Shown piece by piece: positions 1 through 6,347 of a stretch of DNA of 7,153 nt. The stretch is taken from assembly GCA_002705125.1 (NCBI GenBank), contig PAHQ01000010.1, positions 1-7,153 of the forward strand, given 5' to 3'. The number at the start of each line of letters is the position of its first letter. Positions within the stretch are counted from its first letter, which is position 1. Source of the stretch: Verrucomicrobiales bacterium. GTDB lineage: Bacteria > Verrucomicrobiota > Verrucomicrobiia > Verrucomicrobiales > DEV007. The notes under the pieces are model-generated. The model was given only the letters and a program-made list of their open reading frames with translations. It made no database searches and was not told where the DNA came from. The position numbers were made by a program, and so were the translations under genes.

Positions 1-899
1 CCTCCAACCTCTGCCGTTGCCCAACCAGTAAATCCGATATCGCTGAGGCCTTTCCGGACCTCATCCCAAGGAAGGTCACCTTCCCCGATCTCAGTAAATT
101 TATTTGCCGCACGACTAAACCCTTTCACATCAAGCTTAACACACCTGTGCCCAAATTCCCTAATCCAATCACCTGGCTGACCATATTTCCAATGATTTCC
201 TATATCAAAATATTGACCCACCCATGGACTCTTGAAGCTATCTATAAATTTAACATGTCTCTCGGCACTCTGCTCTGGGGGCTTATTGTGATCATAAAAC
301 ATTTTATTCCAGACATTTTCAAAGAGAATGGGCTGTCCCAATGAGGCTGCCAACGGAATTAGTTTCTTAATTTCTTGGCGACACCTTTCTTCAATCACAT
401 CCTCAGCTCCATCACCTCCTGCCCCAACAACGATAAGTACGCCATTTCCACCAGCAGCATGAGAAAGTCTAATACAATGCTCAATATTTTTTTTAGAGAT
501 TTCCCTGTCAGCCTCGTTTGGACTCGTTAGTCTTTTCCCCCAGTGCGCATGATTAATCGCATTGTGAACAAAAACACCTGACTGTTGAACAGCAACCCTA
601 GCGGCCTCCTCGGTATGAGCTCCAGCCTGATCAAAGTCAACTCCATCAAGGCCTGCATCTGCAGCCATTTCCAATCTTTGCGTCAAACTTAGCGCCTCAC
701 CTTTAACCTCCTTGGCAATCATTCCAAGCTTTACTGAGAGGAGAATACCCTTATCAGTTGGAGGCCTAACGATCTCACTTTTTTTAGTCTTATGATTGTC
801 TCCTAATGCAATTGCGCAAGTTGATGCTAAAGCCGAAGAACCAAGAACCATCGCTTTTCGACGAGAAATTTCCTTAAGTACAGTTTTGTGAGTGTTCAT
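1..899 (-). CDS. Tat-exported sugar phosphate isomerase/epimerase-like TIM-barrel protein (partial, C-terminus outside window)
   Basis: About 300 residues are readable from ATG at 897-899 to the window edge, with no in-frame stop; the last few tens of residues lie outside. The N-terminus has a twin-arginine signal: SRRKAMVLG at residues 12-20 followed by a small-residue hydrophobic stretch to about residue 33. There is a Cys at 28, but Thr at -1 makes a lipobox unlikely. The rest fits the xylose-isomerase-like / AP-endonuclease-2 TIM-barrel family (hydroxypyruvate isomerase-type): VDFDQAG near 87-93, ILFENVW with E194, QYFDIGNHW with D232 and H236, CVKLDVKGF at 253-261, and TAEVGG with E297. 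E194, D232 and E297 are the likely metal or catalytic acids by family analogy. Such exported proteins are often found with sugar or polyol breakdown genes, but the substrate cannot be read here. It is divergent from the phosphoesterase gene at 1067. No Shine-Dalgarno is seen; TATAAA lies at -15 to -10. Confidence 0.88.
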   Translation of the reverse strand, partial: MNTHKTVLKEISRRKAMVLGSSALASTCAIALGDNHKTKKSEIVRPPTDKGILLSVKLGMIAKEVKGEALSLTQRLEMAADAGLDGVDFDQAGAHTEEAARVAVQQSGVFVHNAINHAHWGKRLTSPNEADREISKKNIEHCIRLSHAAGGNGVLIVVGAGGDGAEDVIEERCRQEIKKLIPLAASLGQPILFENVWNKMFYDHNKPPEQSAERHVKFIDSFKSPWVGQYFDIGNHWKYGQPGDWIREFGHRCVKLDVKGFSRAANKFTEIGEGDLPWDEVRKGLSDIGFTGWATAEVG

Positions 900-1066
900 T
901 TATAATTCTTTATAGGTTTAATAAGAAAAGAACAAGCCTACTTTAAAGATCACGTAAACTTTAAGCTAATAAGGGCCAGTTTTGAAATTTTATAACAAAA
1001 AAACCTTTAAAGTTTGTCGCCAATACCTAAGAAGATAGATAAAGTTAAATTACATACACTTAACCA
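900..1066. other. Divergent intergenic region with repeated CTTTAA words
   Basis: This 167-bp spacer must hold the promoters of both divergent genes. The 8-base palindrome CTTTAAAG occurs at 941-948 and again at 1005-1012, and the shorter CTTTAAG occurs at 959-965. The repeats could be operator sites for a shared regulator, but A/T-rich palindromes arise easily by chance. For the plus-strand gene the only -10-like word close to the start is TACACT (1055-1060), and it has no convincing -35. Confidence 0.35.
909..935 (-). promoter_or_regulatory. Candidate promoter of the TIM-barrel gene, giving a near-leaderless transcript
   Basis: On the minus strand a TATAAA hexamer (909-914) ends 10 nt before the ATG, and TTGTTC (930-935) lies 15 nt further upstream as a poor -35. 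Transcription would start about 3 nt before the ATG. No ribosome binding site is visible. The DNA is AT-rich, so chance matches are likely; this is inference. Confidence 0.35.
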
Positions 1067-2602
1067 ATGAAGACTGCATTCACTCTCATCACTTTGATTA
1101 TTCTATTACCTTTTTCCCACTCTGAAGGAGCTAAGGGAACAGTATTTAACGATAAGAATAAAAATGGCAAAAAGGATAAAGGGGAGCCAGGCATTGAAAA
1201 CATAGCCGTATCAAATGGGAAAGAAATATCCAAGACTAACAAGCAAGGAGAATGGGAATTACCTCATGATGATGATACTATCTTCTTTGTAATTAAACCT
1301 CGCGACTGGCGAACTCCCCTAAATAAAGACAACCTTCCACAATTCTATTATATCCATAAGCCAAAAGGGTCACCTAAGAACCTCAAGTATAAAGGTGTTG
1401 AACCGACAGGCCCTCTTCCTGAATCTATAGACTTTGCACTTATACCTAATAAAGAGCCTGACACTTTTAAGGCTATCTTTTTTGGAGACCCACAACCAAG
1501 ATCTATTGAACAAATCAATTACATTGCTCATGACATCATTCCTGAACTAGTTGGTACAGAGGCCAAGTTCGGAGTTACTTTGGGTGATATCATGTTTGAT
1601 GACCTTGATCTATTCAAACCATCCAATGCAAATTTAGCTTTGATCGGCATCCCTTGGTATAATGTTGTAGGCAACCACGATATTAATTTCGATTCGGAAG
1701 ATGATGCCGACTCGGACGAGACTTTCCACCGATTTTTTGGACCAAATTATTACAGCTTCGATCATGGCCCAGTCCATTTCGTTATACTAGATGACGTTGA
1801 ATGGTCAGGAAAAAATAATAGATATAAAGGTGGTCTTGATGAAGATCAGTTAACATTTGTGAAAAACGACCTTGCGCTGGTTCCCGAAGAAAAGCTTATC
1901 GTTTTAATGATGCACATCCCTCTTACGAATGTAGGTAATCGCCAAAAACTTTATAGGCTTATTGAGAAACGCCCATACACAATGTCTATCTCTGGTCATA
2001 CTCATTGGCATGCTCATAAATTGATAGATGAAAAAGATGGCTGGAAGGGTAAAGAACCTCATCACCATATCATCAATGTTTGTGTTTCAGGCACTTGGTG
2101 GAAGGGGACCAAGGATGAAGTAGGAATCCCTCATTCAACTATGCGGGATGGAGCTCCAAATGGTTACTCCATAGTAACTTTTGATGGTAACAAGCATGTA
2201 CTTGATTTTAAGGCAGCGCGTCAACCCGCTTCCTACCAAATGAACATTCAAGCACCAGATAAAATTGACCAACAGAATGCCAAGAAAGAATTTATCTACG
2301 TGAATGTTTTTAATGGGTCTTCAAAATCAACGGTTAAAATGAGAATAGGAAAAAAAGGCGATTGGGTAGAACTTAATAAATCTGTAGAAAACGATCCCTC
2401 TTACGTTAAGACAAGGGAAAGGGAGGCAACTAATAGTAAATCAGGAAAACCGGAACTTAATCCACCGAGCCCATCGGACCATCTCTGGAAAGTCCAAATA
2501 CCACCAGGCCTGAAAGTTGGATCCCAATTAATTGAAATTGAGGCCACAGATCACTACGGACGTGTCCATAAAGGCAACAGAATTATCAGAATTGAAAAAT
2601 AA
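1067..2602 (+). CDS. Secreted calcineurin-like metallophosphoesterase with N- and C-terminal accessory domains
   Basis: A 511-residue protein. A Sec signal peptide covers about residues 1-20 (Lys, hydrophobic core, then SHSEGA). Residues 24-80 form a beta-rich domain like the Pfam MetallophosN / SdrD-type fold, with an EF-hand-like calcium loop at 29-40 (D29, N31, N33, G34, D37, E40). The catalytic domain (about 133-320) has the phosphoesterase motifs in order: GDPQ at 140-143, GDIMFDD at 173-179, GNHD at 202-205, MMHIP at 281-285, GHTHWH at 310-315. They supply the usual dinuclear metal ligands, with Gln instead of His in the first motif. Residues about 330-511 match the style of a MetallophosC domain, including DGAPNGYS at 361-368. 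The three-part layout and length fit the family, so the gene looks intact. The product probably hydrolyses phosphomonoesters or phosphodiesters outside the cytoplasm; the substrate is unknown. There is no Shine-Dalgarno before the ATG. Confidence 0.93.
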   Translation: MKTAFTLITLIILLPFSHSEGAKGTVFNDKNKNGKKDKGEPGIENIAVSNGKEISKTNKQGEWELPHDDDTIFFVIKPRDWRTPLNKDNLPQFYYIHKPKGSPKNLKYKGVEPTGPLPESIDFALIPNKEPDTFKAIFFGDPQPRSIEQINYIAHDIIPELVGTEAKFGVTLGDIMFDDLDLFKPSNANLALIGIPWYNVVGNHDINFDSEDDADSDETFHRFFGPNYYSFDHGPVHFVILDDVEWSGKNNRYKGGLDEDQLTFVKNDLALVPEEKLIVLMMHIPLTNVGNRQKLYRLIEKRPYTMSISGHTHWHAHKLIDEKDGWKGKEPHHHIINVCVSGTWWKGTKDEVGIPHSTMRDGAPNGYSIVTFDGNKHVLDFKAARQPASYQMNIQAPDKIDQQNAKKEFIYVNVFNGSSKSTVKMRIGKKGDWVELNKSVENDPSYVKTREREATNSKSGKPELNPPSPSDHLWKVQIPPGLKVGSQLIEIEATDHYGRVHKGNRIIRIEK

Positions 2603-2610
2603 ATTCTATT

Positions 2611-3669
2611 TTATTCTACTCCAAGAATCCGATTAGCCGCATCAATACCAGTCAAAATAGCCTCACCGACCCTGCCTCGGCCAACAAAAGAATCTCCACA
2701 GAAAAACCAACCCTCAGGGGAGCACTCTTCAATCTCATCTACATCTAAAGCTACCTTCGGATGAGCGTATTTCCATCTCTGCTTACTTTGCCATAATGGA
2801 CCTGATGAAGGCATTTCAATAAGCCTTGAAGCCTCGGATAATGCCTCTTTATAAATGATATCCTCACAAGAATCATAATAAGACATAGTCCAATCAGGTG
2901 ACATTTGTGCGACGATGACACTTTCAGAACTACCAACGCGCCCGGATTTCGCATCTTCAAAACCCAACCAAGAAATTGCATGCTTACGGTCCTCGTTTAG
3001 CATAGCACAACAATCAATTGGTCGATCAATTCGTTGATCAAATCCCATTATAATTGAAAACTGTCTATGGAATTCACTCTCACCAAGTAATCCTTTTAAA
3101 TCAATTATTGATGAAGAGGGTATCTGAGAATTAGAGATTAACTCAAGGACTTGAGGCGCGGGGGGCGTGAAAAGTATGGCATCATAAATACCCAAACTTT
3201 TACCTTCGCCTGAAGAAATTTCCCAAGAAGAACTTGAGATTTCTTCGATATCTACGACAAGGGTTTGTTTAAGGATTTTAGCTCCTGAGCAGGCGGCTAT
3301 TCTTTTGCCAAGTTCACTGATTCCATTTCTATAATTCCACTTGATGTCTGCATCGATTTTTGAGTCCCCTTTGGAAATGGTATTTTCTTTATCAAACAAA
3401 TAAACCTGCCCTGGGATTTCAATAAGATCCTCATTAGGTAATTCTCTTAATATTAATTCTTCTAGTAGGGGTGAATTGATCTTAAAATAGTTGGCTCCGT
3501 GATCGACTCGAATTTCATTTATTGTTCTTGTAGCCGCCCTACCAGATGGGCCACGACTCTTTTCAAAGACGCTGACTTCCCAATCCGAATCTTTCAGAGC
3601 CCATGCTGCTGAAAGACCAGAAACACCAGCCCCAATGATAGCTAATTTTGGATTATTCAAATCGTACAC
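2611..3669 (-). CDS. Renalase-like FAD-dependent amine oxidase / oxidoreductase
   Basis: A 352-residue cytosolic flavoprotein. The N-terminal Rossmann dinucleotide-binding motif GAGVSG is at 13-18, and beta-2 ends in E36 for the FAD ribose. SRGPSGR at 38-44 and DHGANYF at 56-62 follow, as in renalase-like and COG3380-type NAD(P)/FAD proteins. The C-terminal FAD motif is at about 321-337 (WFFCGDSFVGRGRVGEA). Bacterial renalases oxidise off-pathway dihydro-isomers of NAD(P)H; whether this one does so is inference, and a general amine oxidase role is possible. The start is GTG at 3667-3669, only two codons after an in-frame TAG. The only other nearby start is TTG at 3658-3660, which would remove three residues. 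The stop is 8 bp from the convergent phosphoesterase stop. The small membrane protein gene ends 48 bp upstream, so co-transcription is possible. Confidence 0.88.
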   Translation of the reverse strand: MYDLNNPKLAIIGAGVSGLSAAWALKDSDWEVSVFEKSRGPSGRAATRTINEIRVDHGANYFKINSPLLEELILRELPNEDLIEIPGQVYLFDKENTISKGDSKIDADIKWNYRNGISELGKRIAACSGAKILKQTLVVDIEEISSSSWEISSGEGKSLGIYDAILFTPPAPQVLELISNSQIPSSSIIDLKGLLGESEFHRQFSIIMGFDQRIDRPIDCCAMLNEDRKHAISWLGFEDAKSGRVGSSESVIVAQMSPDWTMSYYDSCEDIIYKEALSEASRLIEMPSSGPLWQSKQRWKYAHPKVALDVDEIEECSPEGWFFCGDSFVGRGRVGEAILTGIDAANRILGVE

Positions 3670-3717
3670 AAAATTCTAACGAAAAAATAATGACACAGGA
3701 TTCCAAACTGTAATTTA

Positions 3718-3936
3718 TTACTTTAGAAATTCCCAAATTAGGCCTGCACCTAAAATAAAAACCTGTGGGAAAAAGTTAAGCAGTATACTTTTTTCTTTCC
3801 ATGCAAACCCTACAATCGTCCAAGTACAAGCCCCTACAAGATGAACCATCACATTCCAAGGATGATAATTAAACGCATGTAGCACAATGGCTGTTACAAT
3901 TGTAATGGCACTAAAATACTTAAGATAAAAAATCAT
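3718..3936 (-). CDS. Small three-helix inner membrane protein of unknown function
   Basis: A 72-residue protein if the ATG at 3934-3936 is used, or 75 if the TTG at 3943-3945 is used. I prefer ATG because TTG is rare and its first base lies inside the stem of the 3945-3969 palindrome. Nearly the whole chain is hydrophobic. There are three likely membrane segments: FYLKYFSAITIVTAIVLHAF near the start, VMVHLVGACTWTIVGFAW in the middle, and ILLNFFPQVFILGAGLIWEF at the end. A short charged loop (KEKS) separates the last two. The pattern W-N-x(4)-H-x(2)-G-x(3)-W-x(3)-G-x(2)-W resembles small membrane proteins I recall from marine bacteria (DUF6552-like), but I am not sure of the match. It lies between the solenoid gene and the FAD oxidoreductase gene on the same strand. 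No function can be assigned. Confidence 0.7.
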   Translation of the reverse strand: MIFYLKYFSAITIVTAIVLHAFNYHPWNVMVHLVGACTWTIVGFAWKEKSILLNFFPQVFILGAGLIWEFLK

Positions 3937-3944
3937 TGTTTTCA

Positions 3945-3969
3945 AATTAAAGGGACTGACCCCTTAATT
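3945..3969 (-). repeat. 25-bp palindrome / hairpin at the start of the small membrane protein gene
   Basis: The two arms (3945-3954 and 3960-3969) pair over ten positions around a 5-base loop (3955-3959). In RNA read from the minus strand the only non-Watson-Crick pair is a G-U. The core reads GGGGTCAGTCCC on the minus strand. It lies 49 bp past the solenoid stop and abuts the next start. It could be a dispersed REP-like palindrome, a structured 5' leader, or a weak terminator: the stem is followed only by a short UUUG, so a terminator is the poorest fit. Confidence 0.55.
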
Positions 3970-4017
3970 AAAACAAAAATTAATAAATTTGATTATATCT
4001 ATTTAGGAAGTCAGAAG

Positions 4018-5433
4018 TTACTTCTTTCGACCACCTTCATTATCAATATTTAAAAGTCTCTCAGACTGTTCTGGGCTAAGCACATTACTATTTTCTTGAA
4101 CCCAATTTCTTGCCTCTTGCGGTTCCCTCTTTGACCATTCGCGAACCCCTCTCTCAATGGTTCCCTCTCTTTGTCTATCATTATCAATGGTTGCAGCCCA
4201 AGTCACAGCCGAAGCCGGATCATCATCAAAACTAGCCTTGGCAAGCGCTCCAATTCCATTATCTCTGAAATCACCACTCGGCTGCTCTAGGAGCCAGTCA
4301 GCCGCACCAGCAGGATCCTCATTCGTCCAATGCCACACAGCATGTCCTACAGCATCTGTTCTTCCCTTAGTGTCAGGTTGACTAACAAGCCACTCTGCAG
4401 CTTTGGAAGGCTCCTGTTCAGACCATCTTCGGCCTACTTCACGTATTTGGCCATCCGTTCTCTCTTCTGCTGGAATATCATTAATAAATGCTGCTGCCTC
4501 TGCTGGTTCGGTAGAGGCCCAGCCGCCTAGCGCTCTACTCATTGCTGATTCTCTATCATCTCCTTCAAGAGTCATCGCCCACTCCATGGCTTCCTGCGGT
4601 GCTCTTTTAGCCCAAAGATTTGCAATGTTTCCTGCAGCCTTCTGGCGCGCCTCTCCCGCATCAAGTTGAAGAAGTCTCCGAGCCGCTTCATTAGGATCAG
4701 AAGCAGCGATTGTCTCAAGGGCTCCTCCAAGAGCTCCCTGGCGCTGGTTCTCAGGCAACGAATTAGCCCAAGCAAGCGCGGCATCAGGATCCTGTCTGAC
4801 CCACTCAGTCGCAATTGTTCCAGCAAGCATGTGTCCCATCCAACCATTTTTAGACATGTCACTACCTTGATTGGACATCCATTCTAGGGCTCTCTGAGGA
4901 TCCTGAGAAGCAAGTGCACGCAATATAGAAAAAGTAGCATCCCTCGCCTGATCTTTATTCTTCATCTCCTCAACATAAGCAAATGCGGCATCCGAATCTG
5001 CAGAAGCCCAGCGCGTCAATAGAAGACCCACCGCCATCTTCATATGAGGATCCCACTGCGGTGCACTTTCTTGAAGAGCAATTAAAGCTTCAGGCATTTC
5101 CCCTGGACTAAGAGCATTCACAAAAGCCATGAGTCTCTCAATCCTCTTTAAAGGATCTGGATCAGAAAGTATTTCATTCACTGAACCAATAGCCGCTGAT
5201 ACCTTTTTATAATCTGTCTTCGAGTCTGATTTATTCTTCGAATTCCCTGAACCTTTAGACGCGCTATTGCCATTTTTTATTGAAGAAAGCCCTGACTGAT
5301 TCAATGAGGCTGCCTCTTTTGCGCTAAATTTTTTGATCTTATTTTTAAGTTTAGAATTCTGAGAATACTGAAAAGCAATTATCAAAAGACCAATCAAAGA
5401 GAAACTGATAATAGAGATCTTGGGAATATTCAT
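4018..5433 (-). CDS. Membrane-anchored alpha-solenoid protein with about ten 32-residue 'W-x3-[DE]-P-x2-A' repeats
   Basis: A 471-residue protein. An uncleaved-looking signal anchor spans about residues 5-22, followed by a low-complexity Lys/Ser/Asn/Gly linker (about 26-75) and a long repeat domain (about 130-446). The repeat core has W (or A/F), three residues, D/E, P, two residues, A, then usually W. The Pro (or Ser) falls at 147, 179, 216, 247, 279, 310, 342, 374, 406 and 438, so the period is 32 residues with one 37-residue unit. Each unit should form two helices. My hand count for residues 74-447 is about 62 D/E to 39 K/R, so the domain is acidic. Such repeats are frequent in Verrucomicrobiota and probably act as a periplasmic protein-binding scaffold; this is inference. 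It is preceded by the terminator of the basic repeat protein gene, so it likely has its own promoter. No Shine-Dalgarno is visible; TAAACT lies at -14 to -9. Confidence 0.87.
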   Translation of the reverse strand: MNIPKISIISFSLIGLLIIAFQYSQNSKLKNKIKKFSAKEAASLNQSGLSSIKNGNSASKGSGNSKNKSDSKTDYKKVSAAIGSVNEILSDPDPLKRIERLMAFVNALSPGEMPEALIALQESAPQWDPHMKMAVGLLLTRWASADSDAAFAYVEEMKNKDQARDATFSILRALASQDPQRALEWMSNQGSDMSKNGWMGHMLAGTIATEWVRQDPDAALAWANSLPENQRQGALGGALETIAASDPNEAARRLLQLDAGEARQKAAGNIANLWAKRAPQEAMEWAMTLEGDDRESAMSRALGGWASTEPAEAAAFINDIPAEERTDGQIREVGRRWSEQEPSKAAEWLVSQPDTKGRTDAVGHAVWHWTNEDPAGAADWLLEQPSGDFRDNGIGALAKASFDDDPASAVTWAATIDNDRQREGTIERGVREWSKREPQEARNWVQENSNVLSPEQSERLLNIDNEGGRKK

Positions 5434-5471
5434 ATTTTTCTAGTTTAGCGAGCTTCTAAAATTATAAGTTC

Positions 5472-5507
5472 AAAAAAATAGGCACCAAAGTATTTCACTT
5501 AGGCGCC
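5472..5507 (-). terminator. Rho-independent terminator of the basic repeat protein gene
   Basis: Read on the minus strand, an 11-position stem (arms 5497-5507 and 5481-5491) closes a 5-base loop, GAAAT. It has one G-U pair and one T-T mismatch, and a GC-rich base (GGCGCC against GGTGCC). After TA comes a run of seven T (5478 down to 5472). It lies 27-62 bp past the stop at 5534, in the correct orientation, and separates this gene from the solenoid gene. Confidence 0.85.
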
Positions 5508-5533
5508 CATCAATTACATAAATTTATATTATA

Positions 5534-6091
5534 TTAATTAGTACGCTTTTTTAAGGACTCCATTTTCTTTCTTGCCTCTTCTCGAGTCATCTTACCTTCT
5601 TTGACAGCAGCACGGATCTTTCTAGCCATCTCAGCATTATTATTTTTTCCTTTTTTAGCGCCCTCTTTAGATAGCCTCTTTTTATATTCGGCCATTCTTT
5701 TTTTAGCTTCTTCTTCAGTTATCTTCCCTGAATCAACAGCCATTTTTAACCTTTTAACCATTCCATCTAAATTTGAATTCGGCTTTTTCCCAGTACCCTT
5801 CTTAGTCATTTCCTCAAATTTTGCCTTGGCTTCTTCTTCTGTAAGTTTTCCTGCTTTCACCGCAGCTTTAAGTCTTTTACCCAAAGCCTCATTGGAAGGC
5901 GCTCCTCCACGTTTCTTAAGACCTTTAATTTTTTCAGCCGCCTGTTCTCTAGTGATCTCCCCAGATTCAACAGCAGCTTTAATTTTTTCAATAACAGCAT
6001 CCTTGCCCGGAGCTTTTTTCTTCTGAGCGTTTGCAATAGTAAAACTACCCAAAATGAGGAATGACAAGATAATGGTTCCTAGAGATTTCAT
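5534..6091 (-). CDS. Small secreted, very basic protein with four SHOCT-like helical repeats
   Basis: A 185-residue protein. A clear Sec signal peptide ends at IANA-Q (cleavage after A22). The mature part has four copies of a roughly 28-residue unit at about 34-61, 70-98, 111-139 and 155-183. The consensus is [IL]-[KR]-x-A-V-x(2)-G-[KE]-[ILM]-T-x-E-[EQ]-A followed by a Lys/Arg-rich helix ending K-K-R or similar. Units are separated by 8-15 residue Gly/Asn/Lys-rich linkers. The helix, 'G-K-I-T-E-E-E-A' turn and second helix resemble the SHOCT fold, but I do not claim family membership. My hand count for the mature chain is about 49 K/R against 24 D/E. Possible partners are nucleic acid, anionic polysaccharide, or the acidic solenoid encoded next door; none is shown by the sequence. 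It has its own terminator at 5472-5507 and a TATAAT near the start. Confidence 0.85.
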   Translation of the reverse strand: MKSLGTIILSFLILGSFTIANAQKKKAPGKDAVIEKIKAAVESGEITREQAAEKIKGLKKRGGAPSNEALGKRLKAAVKAGKLTEEEAKAKFEEMTKKGTGKKPNSNLDGMVKRLKMAVDSGKITEEEAKKRMAEYKKRLSKEGAKKGKNNNAEMARKIRAAVKEGKMTREEARKKMESLKKRTN

Positions 6092-6101
6092 GATTTTAAG
6101 A

Positions 6102-6107
6102 ATTATA
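6102..6107 (-). promoter_or_regulatory. Candidate -10 box of the basic repeat protein gene
   Basis: A perfect TATAAT on the minus strand ends 11 nt before the ATG at 6091, which would put the transcript start only about 4 nt before the start codon. No good -35 is seen at 16-18 bp spacing (the best is TTAATT), and there is no Shine-Dalgarno. The flanking DNA is very AT-rich, which weakens the call. Confidence 0.35.
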
Positions 6108-6310
6108 TAAGGATTTCAATAGTTAATTAAGAATTATACATAAGCATACACAATGTTACGTAATCATTATAATTATAAAACAATATAATTTACAGAAAAG
6201 ATCCTCTGAGACTACTTTAATTCATAAAATTATCTCAATCACTGAAGATAATAAGGTTTCTATAAGTGATTCTATTTAAATACATTTGATCAATCTTACT
6301 AGTGAAACGC

Positions 6311-6338
6311 TTGCTTAGTCTTTATCTCCACCGATAGT
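6311..6338 (+). promoter_or_regulatory. Candidate promoter of the small acidic protein / Nudix operon
   Basis: TTGCTT (6311-6316) and GATAGT (6333-6338) are separated by 16 bp. The -10-like word ends 10 nt before the ATG at 6348, so the transcript would be nearly leaderless. The 9-nt gap (CTTCACCCC) has no ribosome binding site. The hexamer matches are only moderate. Confidence 0.35.
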
Positions 6339-6347
6339 CTTCACCCC

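Larger units (their letters stand above)
6092..6347. other. AT-rich divergent intergenic region
   Basis: This 256-bp spacer separates the minus-strand basic protein gene from the plus-strand pair. I see no coding region or RNA gene in it. It contains a 7-bp inverted repeat, AATCACT (6237-6243) and AGTGATT (6265-6271), with a 21-nt spacer, and an 8-base palindrome TTGATCAA (6286-6293). It also holds the candidate promoters for both sides. Confidence 0.5.

Noticed and set aside
147..344. Plus-strand open frame of 65 codons
   Set aside because: It lies antisense to the TIM-barrel gene, whose reading frame and catalytic motifs are clear.
1060..1242. Minus-strand open frame of 60 codons
   Set aside because: It overlaps the signal peptide and N-terminal domain of the phosphoesterase on the opposite strand and has no independent support.
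2588..2607. AGAATT / AATTCT stem between the convergent phosphoesterase and FAD oxidoreductase genes as a bidirectional terminator
   Set aside because: The stem is only 6 bp, has a single G-C-type pair per arm, and the following T-run is interrupted. It is too weak to call.
2751..2981. Minus-strand open frame of 76 codons
   Set aside because: It is an out-of-frame reading inside the FAD oxidoreductase gene with no recognisable feature.
3670..3717. Terminator between the small membrane protein gene and the FAD oxidoreductase gene
   Set aside because: Only a 4-bp ACAG/CTGT stem precedes a T-rich stretch, so the two genes may well be co-transcribed.
4157..4887. Several overlapping plus- and minus-strand open frames inside the solenoid gene
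   Set aside because: They are Ser/Ala/Leu- or Arg-rich shadows of the repeat-encoding DNA, without a recognisable domain. The 471-residue frame explains the region.
5601..6026. Plus-strand open frame of 141 codons with hydrophobic product
   Set aside because: It is the antisense shadow of the Lys-rich repeat protein: Lys and Glu codons read backwards give Phe, Leu and Ser. The minus-strand frame has a signal peptide and clear repeats.
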